Shown: piece by piece, positions 1 to 7,881 of the stretch
How the letters are laid out: every line of letters starts with the position of its first letter
How positions within the stretch are numbered: the first letter of the stretch is position 1
The notes under the pieces: model-generated
Databases searched by the model: none
What the model saw: only the letters and a program-made list of their open reading frames with translations
Told to the model about the DNA's origin: nothing
Position numbers and translations under genes: made by a program
NCBI RefSeq assembly: GCF_014645735.1
Contig: NZ_BMMH01000012.1
Location: forward strand, 157,931 to 204,710
From: Nocardia jinanensis
GTDB lineage: Bacteria; Actinomycetota; Actinomycetes; Mycobacteriales; Mycobacteriaceae
Length of the DNA: 46,780 nucleotides
Reading direction: 5' to 3'

Positions 1-15
1 CCGCTCGTTGTTCAT
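1..15 (-). CDS. Possible 5' end of next minus-strand gene (partial)
   Basis: Downstream of metB on the minus strand an ATG at 15-13 opens a frame (MNNER) that runs off the window edge. A GGGAGA lies about 12 bases upstream. Only five codons are visible, so neither coding status nor product can be judged. The 42-base space after the metB stop would fit a cotranscribed gene. Confidence 0.2.
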
Positions 16-57
16 ATCCCGCGTATTCTCCCGGCGCTCTGTGGTGCCCCGGCGAGT

Positions 58-1200
58 TCAGCTCAGGGCTTGTTCGAGGTCGGCCAGCAGATCGCTGATG
101 TCCTCGATTCCTACTGACAGCCTTACCAGATCGGCCGGAACCTCGAGATCCGACCCCTCCGTCGAGGCATGGGTCATGGCGGCCGGATGTTCGATCAGCG
201 ACTCCACCCCACCCAGCGATTCGGCGAGGGTGAACACCTTCGTCCGCGAGCACAGATCCCGGGCCGCCTCGACGCCGCCGGCCAGCCGCACCGAGATCAT
301 CCCGCCGAAGCGGCGCATCTGCTTGTCGGCGACGGCGTGACCGGGATGCTCGGGCAGACCCGGATAGATCACATGACTGATGGCGGGGCTGCGGGACAGG
401 AATTCGGCCAGGGTCTCGGCATTGTCGCAGTGCCGATCCATCCGCAGCGCCAGCGTTTTGGTGCCGCGCAGGGTGAGGAACGCGTCGAAGGGCCCCGGCA
501 CCGCGCCGGCGCCGTTCTGCAGGAAGGCGAAGGCGGCATCGAGTTCGGCATCGTCGGTGATGAGCGCGCCGCCGATGACATCGGAGTGCCCACCGAGATA
601 TTTCGTCGTCGAATGCAGCACGACATCGGCGCCGAGCAGCAGCGGCTGCTGGAGGTACGGGGTGGCGAAGGTGTTGTCGACGACCAGTTTGGCGCCCGAA
701 GTGTGCGCGATATCGGCCAGTGCCGGAATATCACCGATATTGAGCAGCGGATTGGTGGGCGATTCCACCCAGATGAGTTTGGTGTTCGGCCGGAGCGCGG
801 CGCGCATCGCGTCGATATCGGTGACCGCGGCCGGGGAATGTTCGATACCCCACTGGGTGAACACCTTGTCGATCAACCGGAAAGTGCCGCCGTAGGCGTC
901 ATCGGGAATGACGATATGGTCGCCGGGCCGCAGCATGGCGCGCAGCGCACAGTCGGTGGCGGCCATCCCGGAGGCGAATGCCCGGCCGTAGCGGCCGACC
1001 TCGAGGGCCGCCAGATTGGCCTCCAGCGCCGTGCGGGTGGGGTTGCCGGTGCGGGCGTATTCGTAGCCGTCCCGCAGTCCACCCACCCCGTCCTGGGCGA
1101 AGGTGGAACTGGCATAGATGGGCACGTTCACCGCGCCGGTCCGGGGATCGGGATCGTAACCGGCGTGCACAGCCCTGGTGGTGAATCCCAGTTCGCTCAT
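58..1200 (-). CDS. metB: Cystathionine gamma-synthase
   Basis: A 380-residue PLP enzyme of the Cys/Met metabolism family, expected to join O-succinyl- or O-acetylhomoserine with cysteine to give cystathionine in the cytoplasm. Seen: YEYARTGNP near residues 46-54, which contacts PLP phosphate from the neighbouring subunit in this family; VVDNTF with Asp175; and HSTTKYLGGH with the PLP lysine at about K200. Length is normal for MetB. The ATG start follows a TAGGGT box by 6 bases, suggesting a leaderless transcript. It is divergent from the acyl-CoA dehydrogenase gene. Cystathionine gamma-lyases share these motifs, but the nearby cbs and the order matching M. tuberculosis Rv1079 favour MetB. Confidence 0.9.
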   Translation of the reverse strand: MSELGFTTRAVHAGYDPDPRTGAVNVPIYASSTFAQDGVGGLRDGYEYARTGNPTRTALEANLAALEVGRYGRAFASGMAATDCALRAMLRPGDHIVIPDDAYGGTFRLIDKVFTQWGIEHSPAAVTDIDAMRAALRPNTKLIWVESPTNPLLNIGDIPALADIAHTSGAKLVVDNTFATPYLQQPLLLGADVVLHSTTKYLGGHSDVIGGALITDDAELDAAFAFLQNGAGAVPGPFDAFLTLRGTKTLALRMDRHCDNAETLAEFLSRSPAISHVIYPGLPEHPGHAVADKQMRRFGGMISVRLAGGVEAARDLCSRTKVFTLAESLGGVESLIEHPAAMTHASTEGSDLEVPADLVRLSVGIEDISDLLADLEQALS

Positions 1201-1206
1201 AGCACC

Positions 1207-1212
1207 ACCCTA
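1207..1212 (-). promoter_or_regulatory. -10 box (TAGGGT) of leaderless metB
   Basis: TAGGGT on the minus strand ends 6 bases before the metB ATG, the spacing expected if transcription begins at the start codon. No Shine-Dalgarno sequence lies in between. Confidence 0.5.
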
Positions 1213-1305
1213 AACGGCCGGTGCCGTACGGGCGCACGCCGGTGGGCCTTCGCGTGAAGCATTTCACGCACTGATCCGAGCCGTATGCGCGGCGGCCGAT
1301 CCGAC

Positions 1306-1311
1306 TACCCT
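1306..1311 (+). promoter_or_regulatory. -10 box (TACCCT) of leaderless acyl-CoA dehydrogenase
   Basis: TACCCT ends 6 bases before the ATG at 1318, mirroring the divergent metB promoter about 95 bp away. It supports 1318 over the in-frame ATG at 1285, which would lie upstream of the box. Confidence 0.5.
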
Positions 1312-1317
1312 GGGCCC

Positions 1318-2493
1318 ATGTCGACCGTCGCCGAACTGTTCGCCACAGATTCACTGCTGACCGGGGAGGAGCGGGAGATCCGCGATACCGTCGCGGCCTT
1401 CACCGAGCGCCATATCCGGCCGAATATCGCCCAGTGGTTCGAGGCGGGAGAATTCCCGGTTCGCGAGATCGCACCGGAACTCGGAAAACTGGGCGTACTC
1501 GGGATGCATCTCGAAGGTTACGGTTGCGCCGGTCTTCCGGCCACCAGTTACGGACTGGCCTGCCAGGAATTGGAGGCGGCCGATTCGGGGCTCCGCTCGC
1601 TGGTTTCGGTACAGGGTTCGCTGGCGATGACGGCGGTGCACAGATTCGGTTCCGAGGAACAGAAGCAGCAGTGGCTACCGGAGCTGGCGACGGGTCGGAA
1701 GCTGGGTTGTTTCGGTCTCACCGAACCGGATTTCGGTTCCGATCCCGGCGGTATGCGTACCCGCGCCCGGCGTGACGGCGGCGATTGGGTGCTCAATGGA
1801 TCGAAGATGTGGATCACCAACGGGTCGGTGGCCGATATCGCCGTGGTGTGGGCCCGGGCCGAGACCGACGGGAAGAACGTGGTGCGCGGTTTCCTGGTAC
1901 CCACGGATACTCCCGGGTTCACGGCCCGGGAAATGAAGGGAAAGCTCTCACTACGCGCCTCGATCACGGCCGAACTGGATATCGACGAGGTACGGCTCCC
2001 CGCCGATGCGGTCCTGCCCGGCGCGTCCGGCCTGTCGGGTCCGCTGTCCTGCCTAACCGAGGCCCGGTTCGGCATAATCTTCGGCGCTCTCGGCGCCGCC
2101 CGTGACTGCCTGAGCACAACCATCGAGTATTCGCGCAGCCGTGCGGTTTTCGAGAAGCCACTGGCCGCCTATCAACTCACCCAGGCCAAATTGGCCGATA
2201 TGGCACTGGAATTGGGTAAGGGTCAGCTGCTGGCACTGCATCTGGGCAGGCTCAAGGATCGCGGCGAACTGACCCCGGAACAGGTGAGCGCCGGCAAACT
2301 CAACAGCTCCCGCGAAGCCATCGCGATCGCCCGGGAATGCCGCACCATATTGGGCGCCAACGGAATCACGCTCGACTATCCGGTGCTGCGGCACGCGAAC
2401 AACCTCGAATCGGTCCTCACCTACGAGGGCACCGCGGAGGTCCACCAACTGGTGCTGGGTAAGGCGCTCACCGACGTGTCCGCTTTCCGCTGA
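1318..2493 (+). CDS. Acyl-CoA dehydrogenase, glutaryl-CoA dehydrogenase-like
   Basis: A 391-residue FAD flavoprotein that would oxidise an acyl-CoA to the enoyl-CoA and pass electrons to ETF. Order seen: N-terminal helical domain (about 1-120), the GLTEPDFGSDP flavin loop (about 138-148) with the following MWITNG strand, and the C-terminal helical domain with LTYEGTAEVH, whose glutamate (about E370) is in the place of the catalytic base. The YEGT context and overall sequence resemble glutaryl-CoA dehydrogenases more than medium-chain enzymes. Substrate cannot be fixed from sequence; no CoA transferase or ETF gene adjoins it. Start chosen from the TACCCT box at 1306. It ends 227 bp before the next gene with no clear terminator. 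Confidence 0.85.
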   Translation: MSTVAELFATDSLLTGEEREIRDTVAAFTERHIRPNIAQWFEAGEFPVREIAPELGKLGVLGMHLEGYGCAGLPATSYGLACQELEAADSGLRSLVSVQGSLAMTAVHRFGSEEQKQQWLPELATGRKLGCFGLTEPDFGSDPGGMRTRARRDGGDWVLNGSKMWITNGSVADIAVVWARAETDGKNVVRGFLVPTDTPGFTAREMKGKLSLRASITAELDIDEVRLPADAVLPGASGLSGPLSCLTEARFGIIFGALGAARDCLSTTIEYSRSRAVFEKPLAAYQLTQAKLADMALELGKGQLLALHLGRLKDRGELTPEQVSAGKLNSSREAIAIARECRTILGANGITLDYPVLRHANNLESVLTYEGTAEVHQLVLGKALTDVSAFR

Positions 2494-2720
2494 GTTCGCG
2501 AGACCTGCGGAGCCACCGGCCATTTCGCGGGCATCCATATTCCGTTCGCGGCGAATACACTGCCTCACAACATCTCCCGCGCCCGGCGGAGGACATTGTT
2601 ACCAACCGTCATCGCCGAGCCATCTCCGTGTCACCCATGAGCCGGACCGGCGGCGCACCCTGGTATTCGCACCCGGAGCGGATCCGAATACGCCCGGTGT
2701 GAAGTACACGGAGGTGCGTT

Positions 2721-3242
2721 ATGAACTCGCAGCCGCCCGGACCGGGCAATCGGCGACCGTCCACCACGACCAAATCCGCTCTCGGCGTCAAAGCCGTCCG
2801 GAATTCGCGCGACCGCCCTCCCGCCGGCCGATTACCCGATCAGCGCGAGCTGGTGGCCGCGTTCGCCGGGGGCAGCGAGCGCGAACCCGGGCGACCACTG
2901 CTCACCTGGGCGCACACCCTCGCCGATCTGCATCGGCGCCGCCACGGAGACCCGTTGGCGACTGCCGGGATAGATTGCCGACGTGCCGAGCTCGTCGCGC
3001 TGATCGACCGCTGGATCGAGGCCGAACCGACCGGGCGCCGGGCCCGGCGTCCACGAGCCGATTCCCTCGGCGCCACTATCGATCGGATGGCCGCCGCGCA
3101 CGTACACGCCGATCACCTGCTGCACAGCGCCGAATGCGTCTCCGACGATCGGGTGCACGCGGCGTGGTACCGGCTCGCGCTGCTGGCCGACGAATGGACC
3201 GATCTGGTGACCGGCGCCGAGCAGGTCCGGCGCCGGGCGTAA
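2721..3242 (+). CDS. DUF4254-type hypothetical protein
   Basis: 173 residues, cytoplasmic, no signal peptide or membrane span. The first 40 residues are polar and probably disordered; the rest is helical. LADLHRRRHGD followed by CRRAELVALIDRW is the signature I associate with the DUF4254 family; this is recalled, not searched. Function unknown. The start has a clear GGAGG (2710-2714) six bases ahead of the ATG. The neighbour downstream has its own promoter-like box, so the two need not be cotranscribed. Confidence 0.65.
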   Translation: MNSQPPGPGNRRPSTTTKSALGVKAVRNSRDRPPAGRLPDQRELVAAFAGGSEREPGRPLLTWAHTLADLHRRRHGDPLATAGIDCRRAELVALIDRWIEAEPTGRRARRPRADSLGATIDRMAAAHVHADHLLHSAECVSDDRVHAAWYRLALLADEWTDLVTGAEQVRRRA

Positions 3243-3309
3243 TTCGATCACCCACCGTACCTGCGATAATGCGCGAAATATCACAATATGATAAATGACT
3301 GCGCGTTGT

Positions 3310-3315
3310 TACCAT
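3310..3315 (+). promoter_or_regulatory. -10 box (TACCAT) of leaderless small ORF
   Basis: TACCAT lies exactly 6 bases before the ATG at 3322. The alternative upstream ATG at 3295 would precede this box, so 3322 is preferred. Confidence 0.45.
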
Positions 3316-3321
3316 CGAGTT

Positions 3322-3660
3322 ATGTTCGCCCTGGGTCCCCGTTTGTTCGAAGTCTCCGCCCGCCGTTACCTGGAGGGCATCCACCGGACCCACGGGGCAC
3401 CGGCGTTCGCCGCGGCCGCCGCACTACCGGGGCTGTCCGCGGAGCTCGATCAGCACGCGGCCGCCGTACGCGACATTCTCGATCTCGGTGTGGACACGGC
3501 GGGCCGGGTCTCTCCGACGGTGCTGGTGGCCGGCTACATGCGCGGCCTACTCGAGGACCGGACCACGCCGATCACCGAACCCGCGGAATGGGCCACCGCC
3601 GAATGGCTGCATCTGCGGCTTGCCGGGGCCTGCCTGCAGGCCGGCCTTCCGGCCCACTGA
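3322..3660 (+). CDS. Small hypothetical protein, possibly DUF6401-like
   Basis: 112 residues from the chosen start (121 from the ATG at 3295). Alanine-rich and helical, beginning MFALGPRLFEVSARRYL, without signal peptide or transmembrane segment. It resembles in outline the small actinobacterial proteins grouped as DUF6401, but this is a weak recollection and no function should be assigned. It converges on the gene on the other strand, the two being separated by a strong hairpin. Confidence 0.55.
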   Translation: MFALGPRLFEVSARRYLEGIHRTHGAPAFAAAAALPGLSAELDQHAAAVRDILDLGVDTAGRVSPTVLVAGYMRGLLEDRTTPITEPAEWATAEWLHLRLAGACLQAGLPAH

Positions 3661-3663
3661 ACG

Positions 3664-3702
3664 ACTTCCGCTGTGGACCGGATCCCGGTCCACAGCGGAA
3701 GT
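3664..3702. terminator. Bidirectional terminator hairpin
   Basis: Perfect 18-bp stem with a 3-base loop (arms 3664-3681 and 3685-3702) between two convergent genes that end at 3660 and 3720. There is no long U tract, as is common in high-GC actinobacteria. Confidence 0.8.
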
Positions 3703-3719
3703 GGGTCGATGAAGGACGC

Positions 3720-4793
3720 TCAGCGCAGGTGGCGTGGTTCGCCGCCGCCGTAGGGCGGCCGCCCGCCGTCTCCGTAGGGAGGCTGCTGCCCGCCATCGCC
3801 ATAAGGCGGCTGTCCGCCGTCCCCATAGGGAGAATGCCCACCACCGTACGGTGACTGCGGACCACCGTAGGGCGACTGGCCGCCACGGTAGGGGTTTCCG
3901 AACTGGCGGTACTCACCGATGGACATCTGCTGTCCGTAACCACCGGTCTCACCGGGCTCGTCCCGGTAACCGCCTCCGCGAGCGGGCTGCGGCTGATCCC
4001 ACTGCTCCGGATCACGACCGCCCGGCACCTGTCCGTGCTCCGCCTGCTGCGCGCCCGTCCGCTCCCGCGATGCGTCCTCGCGGCCGCGCTGATAGGCCTC
4101 GGCGTGACCACGCATCGCCGGCATCTCCTCCTCGAACCCGGTCAGCCAGGACTCCCAGCGCTGCTGCATCGGCCGCACCAGACCGCCGCCGACACCGACG
4201 ACCAGGATGCCGCCCAGCGTCGCCAGGACCGCGATGAGGACAGGTGTGGTGACCGTGGTGGCCACCCCGATCTGGTTCAGCGCGGCGACGATGCCGATAC
4301 CCCAGATGAAGACAGCCGCGATCCGGCCGATCATCGGGCCGTAGCTCAGTCCGCCGAGCGCATTGCGCACCAGATCACTGACCGCGTGCGCGATGGCACC
4401 CGCGACCACGATGATCAGAATGGCCACGGCCGCCCGCGGCAGCCAGGCGACGATCCCGTTGATCAGGTTGCTGACCGGATTGGGCCCGAAGACCCCGAAG
4501 CCCATCTGCAGCGCGATCAGCAGAATCGCGTAGAAGGCCAGCTTCCCCAGGAGATCGGACGCGTCGTATTTACTGCGCGACAGCATCCGCTGGATTCCGC
4601 CCCGCTCGACGAGCCGATCGAAACCTACTCGCTCGAGGATCTTGTCGACGATCTTCTCGACCACTTTGGCGATGACCCAGCCGATGAGCAGGATGACCAG
4701 GAAGCCGAGGAGCTTGGGTACGAATGTCGCGATCGAACTCCACGCATCAGAGAAACCCTGCTGGAAATCGATTGCCAAACTTGAGGTTTGCAC
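3720..4793 (-). CDS. CmpX-like membrane channel protein with PYG-repeat tail
   Basis: 357 residues. The N-terminal part has about five hydrophobic segments (roughly 24-46, 81-101, 117-138, 155-176, 183-205) arranged like the conserved TM-helix repeats of small mechanosensitive-channel relatives, including LLIGWVIAKVVEKIVDKIL just after the first span. There is no MscS beta domain. From about residue 215 it is hydrophilic, and the last 70 residues hold six or more SPYGG / PPYGDGG repeats, a flexible tail probably in the cytoplasm. A role in osmotic or envelope homeostasis is inferred only. It sits between metB and cbs, where M. tuberculosis carries the proline-rich antigen gene pra; the proteins are not obviously homologous. 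Confidence 0.75.
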   Translation of the reverse strand: MQTSSLAIDFQQGFSDAWSSIATFVPKLLGFLVILLIGWVIAKVVEKIVDKILERVGFDRLVERGGIQRMLSRSKYDASDLLGKLAFYAILLIALQMGFGVFGPNPVSNLINGIVAWLPRAAVAILIIVVAGAIAHAVSDLVRNALGGLSYGPMIGRIAAVFIWGIGIVAALNQIGVATTVTTPVLIAVLATLGGILVVGVGGGLVRPMQQRWESWLTGFEEEMPAMRGHAEAYQRGREDASRERTGAQQAEHGQVPGGRDPEQWDQPQPARGGGYRDEPGETGGYGQQMSIGEYRQFGNPYRGGQSPYGGPQSPYGGGHSPYGDGGQPPYGDGGQQPPYGDGGRPPYGGGEPRHLR

Positions 4794-4900
4794 AAGCCCT
4801 TCCCTTCGCTCTCCGATCGGACGCAGCGTTTGCCACGAACGGCACTACGCCACGTTATACCCCGGTGGAGCTGGTTGAACCTGTGATTGCGGAATAATTG

Positions 4901-6292
4901 CTAATGCGCCGTGCGACCGGTGCTCACAAATCCCAGCAAATCGTGCCGAGTGATCACCCCGACCGGCTTGCCGTCCTCGACGACCATCAGCGCGTCGGTA
5001 TCCGACAGCGCCTTGGTGGCCGCGGAGATCGGTTCGCCCGATCCGATCAGCGGAAACGATTCGCTCATATGCTGAGCCACCGAATCGGTGAGATTCGCGC
5101 GGCCGGAGAACACCGCCGAGAGCAGATCCCGCTCCGAGACGCTGCCGGCGACCTCACCGGCCATCACGGGGGGTTCGGCGCCGACGACCGGCATCTGCGA
5201 TACGCCGTATTCGCGCAGGATCTCGATGGCGTCGCGCAGTGTCTCCGAGGGGTGGGTGTGCACCAGATCGGGCAGTTCACCGGATTTACCGCGCAGCACA
5301 TCGCCGACCAGAGTTTCCGCGGTCGAGCCGTCGAGCGGAGTGCGCAGGAATCCGTAGGAGCTCATCCAGCGGTCGTTGAAGATCTTGGACAGATACCCGC
5401 GCCCGCCGTCCGGCAGCAGCACCACCACCACGGCCTCCGGGTCGCGCCGGGCCACCTCGAGCGCCGCCACCACGGCCATTCCGCACGAACCGCCGACCAG
5501 CAGGCCCTCCTCGCGGGCCAGGCGGCGGGTCATATCGAAGGAATCCGCGTCGGAGACGGCGATGATCTCGTCGGGGATCGCCGGGTCGTAGGCCGAGGGC
5601 CAGAAGTCCTCGCCGACCCCCTCGACCAGATACGGCCGGCCGGTCCCGCCCGAATACACCGAACCCTCGGGATCGGCGCCGATGATCTTCACCTTTCCGC
5701 CGGAGACCTCCTTGAGGTAGCGACCGACACCGGTGATGGTGCCGCCGGTGCCGACACCGCCGACGAAATGGGTCACTGTGCCGTCGGTATCGCGCCAGAT
5801 CTCGGGGCCGGTGGTCTCGTAGTGACTGTCCGGACCACCGGGATTGGAGTACTGGTCCGGTTTCCAGGCGCCGTCGATCTCCTCGACCAGGCGGTCGGAG
5901 ACGCTGTAATAGCTGTCGGGGTGCTCCGGGGGCACCGCGGTGGGGCAGACCACCACTTCGGCGCCGTAGGCACGCAGCACATTGCGCTTGTCCTCGCTGA
6001 CCTTGTCCGGGCAGACGAAGACACAGTGGTAGCCACGCTGCTGCGCCACCAGTGCCAGGCCGACACCGGTATTACCCGAGGTCGGCTCCACGATCGTCCC
6101 ACCGGGACGCAACTGCCCGGACTTCTCCGCGGCCTCGATCATCTTCACCGCGATCCGGTCCTTGGAGCTGCCACCCGGGTTCAGGTATTCGATCTTGGCG
6201 GCCACCAGCCCGGCGCCCGAGGGGACCACCGAGTTCAACCGGACCAGCGGGGTGTTGCCGATGAGGTCCACGACGTGATCCGCGATGCGCAT
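4901..6292 (-). CDS. cbs: Cystathionine beta-synthase
   Basis: 463 residues; condenses serine and homocysteine to cystathionine, the reverse-transsulfuration partner of the metB step. The fold-type II PLP domain shows IGNTPLVRL (11-19), NPGGSSKDR with PLP lysine K44, EPTSGNTG (69-76) and the GTGGTITG phosphate loop. Two C-terminal CBS domains follow (about 335-463), as in mycobacterial and human enzymes; the N-terminal heme segment of animal enzymes is absent. The start at 6292 is preferred over 6358 because homologues begin at MRIADHV and the extra 22 residues look unlike protein. Order matches Rv1077. A cysteine synthase is less likely because of the CBS pair. Confidence 0.9.
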   Translation of the reverse strand: MRIADHVVDLIGNTPLVRLNSVVPSGAGLVAAKIEYLNPGGSSKDRIAVKMIEAAEKSGQLRPGGTIVEPTSGNTGVGLALVAQQRGYHCVFVCPDKVSEDKRNVLRAYGAEVVVCPTAVPPEHPDSYYSVSDRLVEEIDGAWKPDQYSNPGGPDSHYETTGPEIWRDTDGTVTHFVGGVGTGGTITGVGRYLKEVSGGKVKIIGADPEGSVYSGGTGRPYLVEGVGEDFWPSAYDPAIPDEIIAVSDADSFDMTRRLAREEGLLVGGSCGMAVVAALEVARRDPEAVVVVLLPDGGRGYLSKIFNDRWMSSYGFLRTPLDGSTAETLVGDVLRGKSGELPDLVHTHPSETLRDAIEILREYGVSQMPVVGAEPPVMAGEVAGSVSERDLLSAVFSGRANLTDSVAQHMSESFPLIGSGEPISAATKALSDTDALMVVEDGKPVGVITRHDLLGFVSTGRTAH

Positions 6293-6390
6293 ACCCCCAT
6301 CGTTGCAGAAGCGTTGCCGGAGGCTTCGGTGTGGTCCGCCACGAGTACCGCACCACACCGCCGAATCCGGCGAAGTCGTTAGCGAGCCTT

Positions 6391-6396
6391 TAGTAT
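6391..6396 (+). promoter_or_regulatory. -10 box (TAGTAT) upstream of secreted protein
   Basis: TAGTAT 9 bases ahead of the ATG at 6406 would give a leader of zero to three bases. No Shine-Dalgarno sequence is visible. Confidence 0.35.
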
Positions 6397-6405
6397 CTGG
6401 GACCT

Positions 6406-6867
6406 ATGAGGCTGCCGAAGCTCGCACGCGCCACCGTGCTCCTGGCCGGATCCGCCTTCGCGCTGGTCGCCGGACCGGCAGCAACGGCCGGTGCCGCCAC
6501 CGCCACATTCCCGGATGTACCGACACTCGCCTACGGCGGTTTGTGCGGGACCAGTATCCGCACCTGGGCCGATACGAGTCCGCAATGGCCGGGCCGTGCG
6601 GTACTCAATGTCCGCGCCAACCCGGTTACCGGGATCGGGCCCGGTGAATACCCGTTGGCACCGCTGTGCGAGGTGCTCACCACGGTGGCCTGGCGCAATC
6701 TCGACACCGGAGCCACCGGCACCTACGTCAACAATGTGGTGACCGGTATCTACGGCAGCATCCAGTACTCGCTGTTCCAGGACACCGGACCCGGCCGGGT
6801 GGACGTCGTCGTCACCACCAACCACGCGAGTATCCCCGCGTACGGCAGTTTCGTCGTCCCGGCCTGA
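6406..6867 (+). CDS. Small secreted protein, function unknown
   Basis: 153 residues with a classical signal peptide: MRLPKLAR basic start, hydrophobic core ATVLLAGSAFALVAG and probable AxA cleavage near residues 28-31. The mature part (about 120 residues) is rich in beta-forming residues and has two cysteines in GGLCGTS and PLCEVL that could form a disulfide in the exported protein. I do not recognise the family. It is divergent from cbs and followed 63 bp later by the SGNH hydrolase on the same strand, which has its own promoter-like box. Confidence 0.7.
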   Translation: MRLPKLARATVLLAGSAFALVAGPAATAGAATATFPDVPTLAYGGLCGTSIRTWADTSPQWPGRAVLNVRANPVTGIGPGEYPLAPLCEVLTTVAWRNLDTGATGTYVNNVVTGIYGSIQYSLFQDTGPGRVDVVVTTNHASIPAYGSFVVPA

Positions 6868-6915
6868 CCCCGGAGCAAGACACCGCGCGCGGTCGCACGA
6901 GATCACTCCCGCTCG

Positions 6916-6921
6916 TAAACT
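6916..6921 (+). promoter_or_regulatory. -10 box (TAAACT) of SGNH hydrolase gene
   Basis: TAAACT lies 8 bases before the ATG at 6930, compatible with leaderless transcription; no ribosome binding site intervenes. Confidence 0.4.
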
Positions 6922-6929
6922 CGCTGCAC

Positions 6930-7787
6930 ATGGGCGAAACTCGAATCGGATGGCGCACGGCCACGATGGCCGGCGCCGCCACGGTTCTGGTCGGTTCCGG
7001 GGCGGGAACCGCGTCATGGGCGGCCTATCGGCTGCTCACCACCCAGGCGGGAACCGCGCGCGGAATGATCGGCCGCGATACCTCCAAACCCCCGGAAGCC
7101 GACGGTATCTACACACCCCACGGATTCGAACGCTGGCGCACCGGTGAACACGCCGACCTGCACCTGATGATCTTCGGGGACTCCACTGCCGCCGGTCTCG
7201 GCTGCCGCCGCGCGGCCGAAGTACCCGGTGTGCGGATCGCGCACGGCCTGGCCGATGCCACCGGGCAGCGGATCCGATTGAGCACCAAAGCCATCTCCGG
7301 TGCCACCTCCAAGGGGCTGGCCGGGCAGGTGGACGCGATGTTCGTAGCGGGCGGACCGCCGGACGCGGCCGTCGTATTGGTCGGCGCCAACGATGTCACC
7401 AAGAAACATTCGATCGCGCGATCCGCCGAGCGCCTCGGCTCGGCGGTCAGCCGGTTGCACGGGGCGGGCAGCATCGTTGTAGTCGGCACCTGCCCGGATC
7501 TGGGCAGCGTCACCGCCATCCCGGAACCCTTGCGCTCGGTGGTGCACCGGTGGAGTATCCGGCTGGCTCGGGCACAGACGGCGGCCACCAGGGCAGCCGG
7601 TGGCCGCACCGTCGCGATGGGCGACCTGATGAGCAAGGATTTCCGGGCGTCCCCGGAGCAGCTGTTCTCGGCCGACGGTTTCCATCCCTCGGCCGAGGGC
7701 TACGCCTTGGCCGCCACCCATCTGCTGCCCGAACTGACCAGAGCGCTCGCTGAACGGGATATGGCCGCGGTGGATATTTCCTCGTAG
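6930..7787 (+). CDS. Exported SGNH/GDSL-family esterase (Rv1075c-like)
   Basis: 285 residues. A hydrophobic N-terminal segment (about 12-33) acts as signal or membrane anchor. The SGNH blocks are clear: IFGDSTAAG with nucleophile Ser85, the oxyanion GxND block as VGANDVTKK, and the catalytic Asp/His pair in ADGFHPSAEGY (about D249 and H252). Family enzymes hydrolyse ester or thioester bonds of lipids or cell-wall sugars; the substrate here is unknown. Position beside fadA3 and cbs matches the M. tuberculosis exported GDSL esterase Rv1075c, so this is probably its orthologue. Confidence 0.85.
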   Translation: MGETRIGWRTATMAGAATVLVGSGAGTASWAAYRLLTTQAGTARGMIGRDTSKPPEADGIYTPHGFERWRTGEHADLHLMIFGDSTAAGLGCRRAAEVPGVRIAHGLADATGQRIRLSTKAISGATSKGLAGQVDAMFVAGGPPDAAVVLVGANDVTKKHSIARSAERLGSAVSRLHGAGSIVVVGTCPDLGSVTAIPEPLRSVVHRWSIRLARAQTAATRAAGGRTVAMGDLMSKDFRASPEQLFSADGFHPSAEGYALAATHLLPELTRALAERDMAAVDISS

Positions 7788-7881
7788 CCGGGCGCGACGT
7801 AGATTCGAAGGGATCGTACCCGTGAGTAGTGTTCGGCCCGGCCGTTTCGGCCGAGCACGCTCCCCCGACAAAGGAGTCCTC

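Noticed and set aside
4898..6382. 494-codon plus-strand frame
   Set aside because: Antisense to cbs, with composition (His, Gly, Asp-rich) typical of shadow frames.
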